A stretch of DNA of 64,000 nucleotides from the NCBI GenBank assembly GCA_018857735.1, contig JABMCL010001765.1, forward strand, positions 122,001 to 186,000, read 5' to 3'. Within the stretch, counting starts at the first letter, position 1. Every line of letters begins with the position of its first letter. The translations under genes and the position numbers were made by a program. Source of the stretch: Alviniconcha marisindica (taxonomy: Eukaryota > Mollusca > Gastropoda > Provannidae). The notes beneath the pieces were generated by a model. That model saw only the letters and a list, made by a program, of their open reading frames with translations. It did no database searches and had not been told where the DNA came from. Positions 12,853 to 26,189 of this stretch are shown one piece after another.

Positions 12853-15800
12853 GCTCCACTAGTGGTGTGTGTGTGTTTCTGCTCCCCCCCCCCCCCCCCC
12901 AACAGCTGGCTGCAGCCAAACCACTGTCTCCTTCTGAGAAGCCAAGGCTCTGATCAAGTAGCACAACAGGACTGAATGGACAGCCCAGCACAGCCTCCAT
13001 CTGATGACCAGCTGCAGCACCTGCAGTGCCACCCTGCAGCAGTTCACCATTTTATGACTACGGGCTGGTGACTGCCGCCAGCGCGCCCACCTGTACTGCC
13101 TTGGTCCGTCACACACAGTCAACTGCCCATGTGAGACATGTCCACAGACCCTGGCACATTCTGCTGTTCTGCCCACTACACAAGGAAGCACGAACGCAGC
13201 ACTGGCCCCAAGGAGCCACGCTTGCAGAAAAGCTCTGGGGCTCCAAAGAGGACCTGCTGCGGACAGCCAACTTCATCAATACCACCAAGCTAGAAGTCTG
13301 AGGACAAGCCTGGAACACCGACGAAGAAGAAAATCTCTCCCTTCAACGGCATGTCTCCAGTGCACATGGCATGCATATCTCAACTCTCAAGGCCAAGATA
13401 CACTGGCCATCTTTCCCTGTACATCTGAGACAAATGGGTCAAACTGAAGTTCCCCCCAAAAGCAGTCAACCCTGCACAGCACAGCACAGCGCATGCATGC
13501 AGAACTCAATCCATCTTACACAAATTAAAAGATGTACAAAAGGTTTCTAGAAGGTTGGACACCTACGAATGATTTTCTTTGGTGTGGCCCCGCCATTGTT
13601 CACTTGTTCCTCCGTTTCCTCTGCTGGTGTTATCACAGTTGTTGGAATGTTTTCCTGCAAAACCCAAAATGTTCCATGTATCAAAAAGTCACTGGAAATT
13701 CAGACCTGAAGACATCTAAAAACGTAACTTTTCAATGAAAATAGTGACAGCAGTAACTGCCATACAAGGCTAGGCTTGAAAAAGGGAAAATGCACATGCT
13801 GCAATGATAAAGAAGGCAAAATAAACTGCATAATTATTGTTCCCAATGGCTACTTGACCCTACTACTGGAAGGCTGAAGACTGAGGTGCAGAAACTGGTA
13901 CTGGATTGCAATGTTTTAAGGCTGCACGAAAGGAGTGATAAGCTTCCAAACAATATGGCATTAAAACAGACACATACGCATGTATGCACGCACACACACA
14001 TACACACAAACATGCACGCACAAATCCTTCTTCCACAACCAAAACAATGAGAATGTTCTACACACAATTTACTTTAATCCTCACAACAATAACAAAATGC
14101 AACATAATTTTTTTTAAACATGAGGCAGGAGCTGCAACCTGCAGCGCTGGTCACCTCACAGACCATTTCATTGCACAGATCACAGCAGATAACACACAGT
14201 ATTGCAGATTGCTGCACCTGCCCTAGGCAAGGCCAGGCTGGCTAGCATCGCAGATTGCTGCACCTGCCGTGGGCAAGGCCAGGCTGGCTAGCATCGCAGA
14301 TTGCTGCACCTGCACTAGGCAAGGCCAGGCTGGCTAGGATCGCAGATTACAGCACCTGCCCTAGGCAAGGCCAAGCTGGATAGTATCGCAGATTGCTGCA
14401 CCTGCCCTGGGCAAGGCCAAGCTGGCTAGTATCGCAGATTGCTGCACCTGCCCTGGGCACGGCCAAGCTGGCTAGTATCGCAGATTGCTGCACCTGCCCT
14501 GGGCAAGACCAGGCCAGCTAGTATCGCAGATTACTGCACCTGCCCTGGGCAAGACCAGGCCGGCTAGTATCGCAGATTACTGCACCTGCCCTGGGCAAGA
14601 CCAGGCCGGCTAGTATCGCAGATTACTGCACCTGCCCTGGGCAAGACCAGGCCGGCTAGTATCGCAGATTACTGCACCTGCCCTAGGCAAGACCAGGCTG
14701 GCTAGGGCAGGGCTAGTCTAGCAACATCAAGTAATATCAGAGCTGGAGGATGCCAGGGTATGCCCCCACCCCCACCCCCCAATATCTTTTTAATGAAGTG
14801 CCTAATTTGGAGATGAAATGGGCTTTGTCTAGCCATTCTCTGGCCATAAGGTACACAGACACTATAAAGTATAATATTATGCCTATAATATTCCTAAAGG
14901 ACAGAAAACAAAAGTAAAAACAAAAACAAAAAGGCCCTTCACTACAACGTTTGTACGAAAACAATTGCCACCAAACCACTTGCTTTAACTCCACACTTGT
15001 CCATGGAGTTCATGTGCTAGAAATTGTGCTTGCTAAACGCAGACTCTTGGCACAAAACGAGCCATTAGTTTTATATATATATCTCAGGGAAAATATCTGG
15101 ATAGGACTGCAGAATGTTGAGTGGAACCTGAGGGATAATGAAAACTTTAACCGGCACATGAACATTGAACCTGGCCTACCTTGGAATCATCAGCAACATC
15201 AAGGTTACGTTTACGACGTGGCCGCATCCGCGTCTCGGGTGTAAAATGGCGATAGCAATAAAATTTCACTGCAAATAAAACCAAGTTTCATTGTTATAGA
15301 CAATGTAACGAACACAAACATAAATGCAAAGAAACATCACAAAGTTTTCGCTTACTACCCCTGAACACCCCCCCACCCATCTACCCCAACCGGAGAGTTT
15401 GTCAGAAACTAATCTATAACTGTCGCTAAAATCATTCACACAATAACAGTTCATCATATCAACAATTTCATTATCATAATTACTATCATTATTATTACTA
15501 TACAGTGGAATATAGTTTTTAAGACCAGGATAACAAGCAAAAGTGATCTTCAAAGATGGGTAGTGGTCCCTGGCAATGGGTCTATTCTATATATATATAT
15601 AGTTAACTGCCATTCCCGTTCACCCATGTGCAAAATGGAATCTTCCAACTGAAAGGAACAGTGTGGGTTTGTGTCATACCCCCTTTTTCTTTCACTTTTT
15701 TTTTTTTTTTTGTAGTGAAGACTGGGAGATGGGTTCTATTCAGAAGTCAATCTAATCTTTAAAAAAAAAAAAGAGAGAAAAAAGAAACAAAAAGAAAGAA

Positions 15801-18800
15801 GCACAGACTGAAAAAAGGGATAGCTCAGCTGCTGTGACAGGTTGTATATGGTCCTTAAGGACCGACTGTCTATGGAAATGGAGATGGAGAGAAAGGTTTC
15901 AGGAAAAATTTGAGTTCTGATAAAAAGAGAAGAAGAAAAAAAAGAGAGAGAAAGAAAAAGTAGAAAAAAAGAGCAGTGGTCTTTCATTTAGGTGGTACCT
16001 GATCAGGGGTTCCTCTGATGAACCGCTTCTGCTACTGTCATTATTAGTATTATTACTCTCACAAGAACTACAGCGCTGCTCACCTCCCTCGCCCTGCGGG
16101 CGCTCGCAGGAGTAGTTGTTGAGGCGGAGGCCCACGCTGCAGTAGTCACACTTGAGGCAGTGGCGGTGGAAAAAGACGCCCTCTGCTGCCTGTCGCTCCA
16201 TGATGTACACCCGCTTCTTGCAGAAATAGCAAAACTCACTGGCCGACTGTGCCCCCAGCAACACTGGCTGACCTTTCTGCAACCAGAAAAATGATGGTCC
16301 ACACTCTACACTCAACCACACTAGGATGCTGTATTCAGGTCAGTTTGTTTGTATTTAGGTCAATTTCTCTGCTTGTTGTTTGTTAAAAAGCCTTTACCCG
16401 GACAACAGCCATTTAAGTCAGCAAGCAGCCATCATTATTTCGAGTCCAACCGGCCTCCTTACCATGCGTCTGATGGGTGGGGGTGCAGGCTGCTCCTCAT
16501 TACACTTGAACTTGGCGACCAGCACCTCGGCCATGGCGGTGACGCTGACGCTGCCGGTGTCCCCCGGCAGCTTGTTGTCGCGACGCACGTTGCCGGCCTG
16601 CAGCGGCTTGTCCACCTGAAGCTTGTTGGCGATCTCCTCCATGGGCAGCTTGCTGTACTTGGTCAGCTCTATGGGCTGGTGCTGCACATGTGTTGCACAG
16701 GTTAAAGTAAGTTGATTATTGGCAGATTGGACAAAGGTGGGGGGGTTTCTTCTTCTTTCTTTGTTTTGTTTTGTTTGTTTGTTATAAGTTTTGGTTTTAA
16801 CATCTGTCTTATTTTGACAGAAAATCAGATGTTCTTGTCATTCGTATTCTCACAAAAAAGGCTAAGAAACACACCAAAAAACATTTAAGTTAAGAACAAA
16901 ACTTATAACAAACAAACAAAACAAAAACAAAAACAAAAAGAAGAAGAAAAAAATGAAAAAATGTGCTTTCACACAACCACTACAGGCTAGCCTGCAGGAT
17001 CTCAAACCTACCTCTTTAACATGGTCATGGCCCAAAGACATGTGACAAGTAATTTGGTGTTTTACGCCCAGACAACCATTACGGTTATCTCAGGGCGTGA
17101 CATGTGACAAGGACTCTATACAATGTACAGAATTATGCACTTAAGCTTATGAATTGAAGAACCAAAATAAGCTCAAGAATCAAGTCTTGCTGAAGTAAGA
17201 AGATTCAGTAGTAAAAGTATTTAGTCAATTTAAAAAAAAAAAAAATGGCCTTAAGTATGCAAATATGTAGGCACATGCATGCTCACCCATATATATATAC
17301 ACATGCATGCATGCATGCACACACACACACACACGCATGCACATATTCACACACACACATGCATGCCTGCACACACGCACACGCGCGCACGCATGCATGC
17401 ACGCACACACACATACACACACACACAAGCTCCTAACAATCTTACACACACCTCTCCATCTCTGAGCTTCTTGGAACCAAGATGACTCTCTTCAGCCTCC
17501 TCCTTCTCCTTTCTCTGCAGAAAAATCATCACCTCCAATGCAGGAAATCAGTTAACCAAACATGCAACGATTCCAAGCTGCCAACAGGACATCAAATCCC
17601 TAGCCTCTTGTAAGCTGTGTATTCCACCAGTGGTCAGTGACTGAATGAACACCCACTGCAGCTTTTAGTGCACAATGAATTCCTGACACACTTTTAGCAC
17701 ACAATGAACTTCTAATGAAGCAACCCGAGAACACACCTCTTTCAACAAAGTTAATAATTATGCTGCTGCTTTTTTTTCTTGCTTTTTTTTAACCCTAAAA
17801 TACCTTAATGCAAAAAGCTTTCCAGTTCTAGCAAACCTCCTTCAAAAACTACATGGGAATACATTGATCAGCATCTTTTTTGAAACAAAGGCATCACTTT
17901 TTGAAGGAAGGGCATCCCCATTGATAGGTTCATGCCAGCAGAGTACAATTTTTTAAATTCTTTTTTAAACGCACAGCTGAGACAGACCAATAAAACAATA
18001 TATGGGATGGGGGGCACAAATGGGTTATTAAGACCAAAATAGAAAAGGAAAATCTTCACAGCTTAATGGACTAAATCCCTTTTCAATGACCACCATTCTT
18101 TTTAAGGCCACTCAGCACTCTACAATTTATCTACTACTGCGAGTCATATTTGTCCCAGGGACTCAAACTGTAAATGATGCTCATTATCAGCAAATCATGT
18201 TGTTGTTGTTTTGGGGGGTGGGGGTGGGGGGGGTGGGGGGGGGATTTACTTGTCAGCACCCTGACACTAACTTCTCTGTCTGCAAAAACTTTTAGCAGCT
18301 GTGTTTCAGACACCATTCAACACGGCCCAACAGGCAATCTAAAACTGCATGCCTCAACAAGGCCCAGCATAGGCAATTTAAAACTGCATGCCTCAACAAG
18401 GCCCAGCACAGGTGATCTAAAACTGCATGCCTCAACAAGGCCCAGCACAGGCGATCTAAAACTGCGTGCCTCAACAAGGCCCAGCACAGGCGATCTAAAA
18501 CTGCATGCCTCAACAATGCCCAGCACAGGCAATCAATCTAAGCCTGCATGCCTCAACAAGGCCCAGCACAGGCAATCTAAAACTGCGTGCCTCAACGAGG
18601 CCCAGCACAGGCAATCTAAAACTGCATGCCTATCAAGCCAGACCCAATCAAATGATAAGAGATGCGGGACTCTGGGGCCTTTCCACTTTCTTTTGAATAT
18701 TACTTGTGTGGGTGTTTTTTTTTCTTCCTCTTCTCTTCCATTTAATTTTTTTTTTTTTTTTTAGGGATTCCACTGTATTCAGTTCTCTTCTGCAGACACC

Positions 18801-18989
18801 TGAGTGTTCAGAATACCATCCTTCCGCACAAAGCCCTGTGGTCAGTGCTTTTTCTCTTATCAGGCTCCAGCCATCTGGAACCAGCTCCCTGTTTCTGTCA
18901 TTCTACTTCTGTCACAGTGTCAGTTCTTGCAAATCTTCCTTGAAAACCATTCTCTTTTGAAAAACCTGTTCTTCAGTCTTATTGCCCTG

Positions 18990-19061
<72 letters not shown>

Positions 19062-19650
19062 ATGTCCATGCATGCATGTGTGCATGTGTTGTGTGTGTAT
19101 GTGTGTTGTATGCATTAACTCTTGAAAAACATGTACATTTAACCAACGTGTAAGCGTTTGGGGCCTGTGCGGGTTAGGCGCTCAAAGTACCAATTACTAT
19201 TATTATTATTATTATTTGTCAGTTCAGCCTAAGCCATTCCTTCAGCATCTCACACTGTATAGCAATGCCACAGCAGCACTAGAGAACAATCTACCTGCTC
19301 ATTCAGCACATAGGGGAAGCGGGGAGGGTTACAAGGAGGATATATATGCAGATTTTCAAAAAAGAACACCCTAAGTCCTTACTTTCTTGGATTTGTTGAT
19401 GCGAGCACCAATTTTGCTGAAGAGTGACACCCTTCTGTTTGGTGATCGTGGGGTCTTGACTTTCTCCTCTTTGTGTTGGACTTTGGCTTTTGGTCGCAGT
19501 GGAATGGCTGCAATGAAAATCAATAAATGAATGCACGCACAGAAATAACAATGATAATCACTAAATCAGTCAAATTACATTCATACACAATTTCTTTTTG
19601 GGCCAAAAATTGGGACAACTGGCAACTGAATGACCAGCAAGTGCCCACAT

Positions 19651-19690
<40 letters not shown>

Positions 19691-22600
19691 CACTCACTCA
19701 CACACACACAGCCTGCATACACATACAGTCACAGGTGTGTGTCTGGGGTGGGGGGGGGGGGGGGGGGGGGGACTCAATTCAAGGCAGAGGATCATGCTTG
19801 ATGAATTCACAGGACAGCAACAAAGAGCATTATGTTGAGTCTATGCTCTGAAAAGCAGCTGATCCTGCCTGAAGAAAGCACAGAATTTGACAGATCTGCC
19901 TAAGGTGGGCAGGGGAGGGAGGGGGTGGGGGGGTGGGGGGTGGGGGTGTGGGGGGTTCCAGTGTGGTGGGGGAGGAGTTACCCAATTGAAGCCAGAAGTT
20001 CATGCTTGAAGACCTCACAGTACTGGGACAGACTGTTTTATGTTCATGGATATACTCACTTGACGGCAGAAATTCACGCTTCAAGACTTCACAGCAATGG
20101 GACAGACTACGTTACATTCTGAGCTATGCTTACTTGAAGGCTGAAGTTCTGGCCTAAAGAGTTCACAGCGCTGAGAGAGATTGCATTATGCTGGTGGGGG
20201 GGGGGGGGGGGGCGGCTACATATACTTGGAGGCAGAGGTTCATCTGTGAAGAGTTCACAGACAAACTGCATTATGCTCAGAGGTATACTCACTTGAAGGC
20301 AGAGGGTCACACTTCAAGAATTCACAGCACTGGGATAGGCTGCATTACATTCAAGGTTACATTTACTTGAAGTTGAAGGCTGAAGCTCTGGCTTGAAGAG
20401 TTCACAGCACCGGGACAGATCGCATTATGCTGGAGGTATACTCACCTGAGGGCAAAAGTTTATGCTTGAAGAGTCCACAGAATTGGGACATATTTGCGTT
20501 ATATTTAGGAGGTATACTCACTTGAAGGCAGAGGCTCATGCTTGAAAAGTTCATAGAACTGGGATAGATAGGCCACCATGGTGAGCTTGTCTGGCACAGC
20601 ACAGGACACCAGGTCTTCCCCTGTCATCACCGGGGCGATGCCCAGCTCCTTCTGGGCTGTGTCAAAAGCCTGAAGACAGCAAGCAGAATTTCGTAAGAAT
20701 GACTGCTCATACTTCATACTAATAGTAATACATGGAAAAAAAATGCACATTTCGTTGTTCTTGCAAACAATTACTTGGAAACAAATCATTTTTGACAAAT
20801 TTAATTAAACCATTACATGTACCAGTGGCAGAGCTTCGAAGATGTGCGCATGCATACATATAAGCACGCACAGTCATATCGGCACATACAGAGAAACCAA
20901 GAGAGAGACACACCCACACACACACACACTTACAGGGGCACAGACAAACAGACAGCGAGAGAGAAAGACTGAGACCGAGAGACACTAACAGAGAGAGGGA
21001 GACAGAGAGAGTACAAAAGATAGAAAAGGAAAGAAGTTGTAACTCACAAGCTGGTTGTTCTTTACCACTTCACATTCCATCAGGGAGTTGGTATTTCTGG
21101 AAACACGTCAACAAAATACAAATCATAAAGCACCACAAAAAACGCACCAAGATCCCCCAGTGCGCTGTGGCCTCGGAGGACAAGTAACCAGTATTCACAG
21201 TTCAGCATCCTATTACAAAAACAAGAACCTTCAAATAATGCAACATGACTTTGCTCAACAACAAACATGGCCCCCTCATGGTCTCATCAGATTTCTATGA
21301 GTCGCATGACAGTTTAAAGGGAGACCCTATTTCAACAAACTCTCACAACCTTGTCTGCAGCATTATGCAAGGAGTTTTCACAGGCTGTGTGCAACCATCC
21401 AGTTTTGTGCCAGCTTACATGAGCTGTGGTCTGAAGGCATGGATCAGAGCACAGAAGGCCAGTCCTGATCGCCATGACGATGTGAAGTCCACAATGTGAA
21501 CACCCCGGTACACCCCTGTGTTGAGCACACGCTGACACCATCGCAACAAGTTGTAGCTGTCCACATTGTACTCTGGGGGAAAAAAAGCAATTTAGGTGAT
21601 CAGATGTAGACTGATACCCAACCATCACACTGACATGACATCAGGGCCAGGTCAAATGTCTGGAACAAAAAACAAACAAAAACACTACCAGAAAATAACA
21701 TGAAACACTTGTCTACATGCATATATGACTAAGTGCCAAAAGGTGAGTCTGCAAAGGGTGACTTGGTTGTGCTGAGAATAAAAGATGTTTAAAAAATTTT
21801 TTTTCAAAAAAAAATATTGTCTTGAGTGTGGGTTGAATGTGTGTGAAAATAAATAAAAGTTGAAATAATCGCAGCACTAATTTTGAAGGGGTTTGGGAAA
21901 TATCTCTGAAAAAGGGGTGATTTTACTGCTGAAATTCAACCACAAAAAACCGGGACAGTGGCACAGAGCCCGTCTCTGTCGGCGTCGTTTGGATAAAAAA
22001 AAAAAGGGGGAAAAAGGGGATTTTTAAAACCCTTTATGTTGGGCAAAAGATCTTTTAAAGGTTCAGGGCCTCGGGGAAGACTTTCAAAAAATTTAAATTG
22101 CTTTTGTAAAAAGCGAATCAAACTTGTTTTGATCGGACGTCATCTGAGTGGGCAATACAAAACACAAATTTTTAAACAAACAACTAAAAAAACAACTCTG
22201 CCCTTGACATGAGCGGAAGTGATGTCAAAAATCCCCAAAACCCCAGACTCAGGGGGTCAATCACTCGGCAGCTTTGAAACGATTTAACCAAACAACCTTT
22301 TTTGGGCTTTAAAAAAAAAAAATCGCTGCACTCAAAATTTTGTCGCAATATATGACGTCCGATTATCTAAAAATTTGTGGGGCAAAAACCCAAAATACTA
22401 TAGGTTTACACCTTTCCGTAAAAACAAACAAAAAGGGCACCACGTGACACTTTCCCGGGTCACATTTGATTTAAAATGGCGTCGAAGGAATCGTCTGCTG
22501 CAAACATTGAAAGGTACATCGCAATTATTGTCGTGAGGCGGGCCGTCTGACCTTTTCCTAAACTTCCGATCAAAAATTTTTGGGGGAAACCGTAAAAAAT

Positions 22601-25600
22601 TTTTAATAAAACCCCAAACTATTTAAATTTAATTATTTTAGATGATCTTTGTGTTCGGGTTAGGGGCGCAGTAGGATAAGTGTCATTTTTATGCAAGGGG
22701 TTTTTGAGTTTTGCAGTGGCGGGATGTTGTGCAGAAATTGGGGGCAATAAAAAAATTATTTTGGGCGGCATGAGCTCTTGCTGTTTTTTGGGAGGGTCCG
22801 ATCACCATGGGGCGAAAAACTGACGCCCAAATTTTTGCACATGAAAAAATTTGGGTGAAATTGACGTTTGCCATCCCAACTTTGGCATAGCGTTTCGTTT
22901 GGCAAGCCCTGACAGGGTAAAACGGTGACAGAAAGAAATAAAAATTAAAAAAAATTTAAAAAAAAATTATGAAGATTAAGTTGGTCGGACTTTCATTTTT
23001 TCCCCCAAAATTTTGGGTTGGGTTGATGACATTTGACACCTTTTTTTTTTAAAGTTTTGTAAGGCTACTAAGAGTCATTTTTAGACTTTTTATTTTGCTT
23101 TTTTTGGTTTTTTATTTTTTAGGTTTTTAGTTTTTGTTTTTTTATTTATGGATAAATTATGCTTGTGGATAGGATTTTTTGTTGATTATGTTTCTCATGT
23201 TGGTTGTTATTGTCTTTTTTTCAGCCCAAAAATTGCTGACATGACCAGGAGTAGGGCAAAATTGGGGCCCCCGCTATTGACCTTGAAACATCAAAATTTC
23301 CCCATTCAGGTTGGGGAGCACTGTGCCTGAAAATTGGAGAACCACACTTTTTCACACCTGTCTTTAAGAACGCTTAACCGTTTCAAAAAAAAGGGGGGCC
23401 CAAACCCGTTTCCTTCCCCCCCCCAAAAAAAGGGTGTCATTTTGCAACTTGTGCAAATCCTCACATACTGTCATCAATAGCATCATGCAGTATGCAAAAC
23501 GGGGGGCCCCGAAACAAACAAACATCAAAAGCTCCTGAACAACATGGATTCAAATGTGGGGCGCTCATGTTAAAACCCCAACTCCTTGGGCCCTAATCAC
23601 TAAAAAAACAGTGAACTCCCTGCATGACCTTTAGGCAAAGGGGAAAATGGTAGACCTTGTGGGCTGAACCCCTTTTCCCAAGGGCCCGCTTCACAAGATG
23701 TCCCATTATGGGATCAAACCGGGAGAACAAACACATTGGGTCAAGAGTTTTTCCCGAGGAAACAACAACAAGCTGTCATGGTTGTGGTACCCAAGGGCAA
23801 ACTTTTTTCTCATGGGACTCGAAGGTGGCCTTAAGGCAGTGTTCTTTTGGGCCCCGAATTTTTTTGTCCTATATATCATTAAACAGTGACCCGGGGGTAA
23901 CAGCCTACCTCCAGACTGAATTGTTTGAAGTGAAAAAAAACCATTCTGTCAGCACCCCCATTTCCCCAGCTGAAATCAAACAATACTCCAAAATACCTAA
24001 ACAATTTCTGTATGGGTAATGAGAAGGGGAGTGGAACATTTGTTTCCCCCGGCCAAGTGAGTTAATTTTCACTAAAAGCAAGAGGAAATATGTTCTGCAT
24101 GGCCAGATGCTCAAGTCAGTCAACAGTACTCACTACCTTTTGGGGGTTTCCAAAATGACTTCAAACACCACCTGGGAGACCCCCATCACCCAAAAAAAGG
24201 GGGAAACAGGACCCTTGGGGTTCCCCGGGAAGAACCCCTGAAAATCGGCTCCTCTTTAGGGAAAAGGGGAGTTTTTCACAAAACCAGTCCCAATAGGCAA
24301 GCCTGGCTGGGACCCAAAAAACAAACAAGGGGGTGATTTAAACCCCCTAGAGGGCTGTCAGCAAAAGGGAGGGGATGGTGGGCACCCAGAGATGGGGGGA
24401 GGGGCATCCCTTTTCAACCCCATCTGGCAAACGCTAGGGCTTGACCATATCTTCCCAACACAAAGGGGCCCGGAAAAAAGACTGGTTTTAACTTTTATAA
24501 TTTCCCCATCACCAAGGGTCCATAGCCACTGACACCAAGTGAATACCAGGTTTTCCGCCCCCAGTGTCCCCAAGAGGGGGCCCCTCATTCCCATTCCCTT
24601 TTTATTTCCAGTGCCCTCCTTTCGTACCCCGACTACAGGAAAAATTTTCCTTTTTCCGGAAAGGGAAAACAAGGGTTGGGAAAGACCTCACAGGGTGTGG
24701 CTTCTGGGGAAACCCCCCCTTGAGACTTTTTTTTCCCCATCTTCCAAAATCGATACCTTCAGAGTAGGCCCATTCCCCCCCAGGATTAGTGTTGATGATG
24801 GCTAGGGGGTGTGCCCGGGCAGGCTTTTTCCCCAGGGGACCACTAAAAAGTTTGCTGGATTTTACCTAGTTTGGGGATTTGAAATACCAGTGGGCAGTGG
24901 GACACTCAAAACTCAAATGTTGGTTTTGGTTTTTTATTTTTTTAGTGGTGTGCATTTTTTCTTTTAAACATTTAAAAGGGATTGGTTTCTTTTTGTACTG
25001 TAGGAGGTGGGGATGGTGTTTTAGACTTCTGTTAAATGTTGTGTTTTGTTAACCCCCAAGTATGACTATGAGAAAAGGCCAATCGGAAGTGCTCAAAAAA
25101 GGGTTACAAATGCATAATTACAAGGGCCCCCTGATGTAAATTGTAAAAACGTGGGCAAAAAGGAAGTTGAATGGGAGTACCTTGGATTTAAATAAAATGC
25201 TATTTAAATACCTTTTTTGGGGTATTTTTATAGGGTGAAAAAAAGTGTCATGTTGCACCTGTCCAATTCCCTTTCGACTTTGTCGGGAAGCTGATTTTTC
25301 AACATTTTATGATTCTGCAGTAAAACTAAAAGCCAAAAATCATAAGTTGAATGTAGCACTATGTTTAAATATATGTTTTTACATTTGTAGTTGAAGATAA
25401 ATGTAGTTTTTCAATAATTAATGCACTGGGCCCAAATCACATTTTTGACACTGTCATACTTTGCTGTAATGCTGATGTTTGACACTTTTGGGGGGTTTTT
25501 GGGTGCTATGTCAAGAAAAGAAACAAAGTCCTCAAAACTGACTTTCCAATGTGTTTGTTACCTGCACTTGAATGTCTGAATGGCAGAATGGCTGAAACTT

Positions 25601-26136
25601 TTAGTTTTTTGTTGTCAGAAAGAAAAGGTGAAAATTTTAATTATGTTGGATGTCAGGTATTGCGACAAACAGTACACACCAATATTTTTGGAAGAAGGCA
25701 AACTGCAATAAATTTATTTGAAAATACTCGTGAGGACATCCTTAATCTGTCTAAAGTGGTTGGGAATAAAAATAATAATTTAACAGCCATACAGTAGCAC
25801 TTCTGTGTCGCAATCCCTGACATCCAACATAATACACTTCTTATCTTTCAAAGCTTGTTTTCTCAAAAACTAATAAAGTCATTATCTTCTACTTTGAAGT
25901 GATGATTACCAATACAGTATACATTCTAAAAACCTACTTCTTTTTACTTTATTTCATACTTTTTTTTGTGACCTACTGTGTCCTCTTTTCATGCGCACCT
26001 TTTGGCACTTAGTCATATACTCCCAAGAACTCCTGACATGGAGAGCAGAGAAATGAGTATACATACTCTCAACATGCCTCCAAGTAACACTCACTCACAC
26101 TCACTCACACACACAACACACACATACACACACATG

Positions 26137-26189
<53 letters not shown>

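Larger units (their letters stand above)
17515..19382. other. Intron 12
   Basis: It holds the 39-bp minisatellite (18323-18631), a LINE 3' fragment (18770-18985), (TG)n at 18990-19062 and an (ATT)n tail at 19195-19216. The stretch 17530-18200 is AT-rich with no recognised element; G-runs occur at 18212-18243. Confidence 0.6.

Noticed and set aside
14203..18631. 46-bp and 39-bp arrays as possible coding repeats or CRISPR
   Set aside because: No spacer structure and no protein family; simple tandem repeats in introns.
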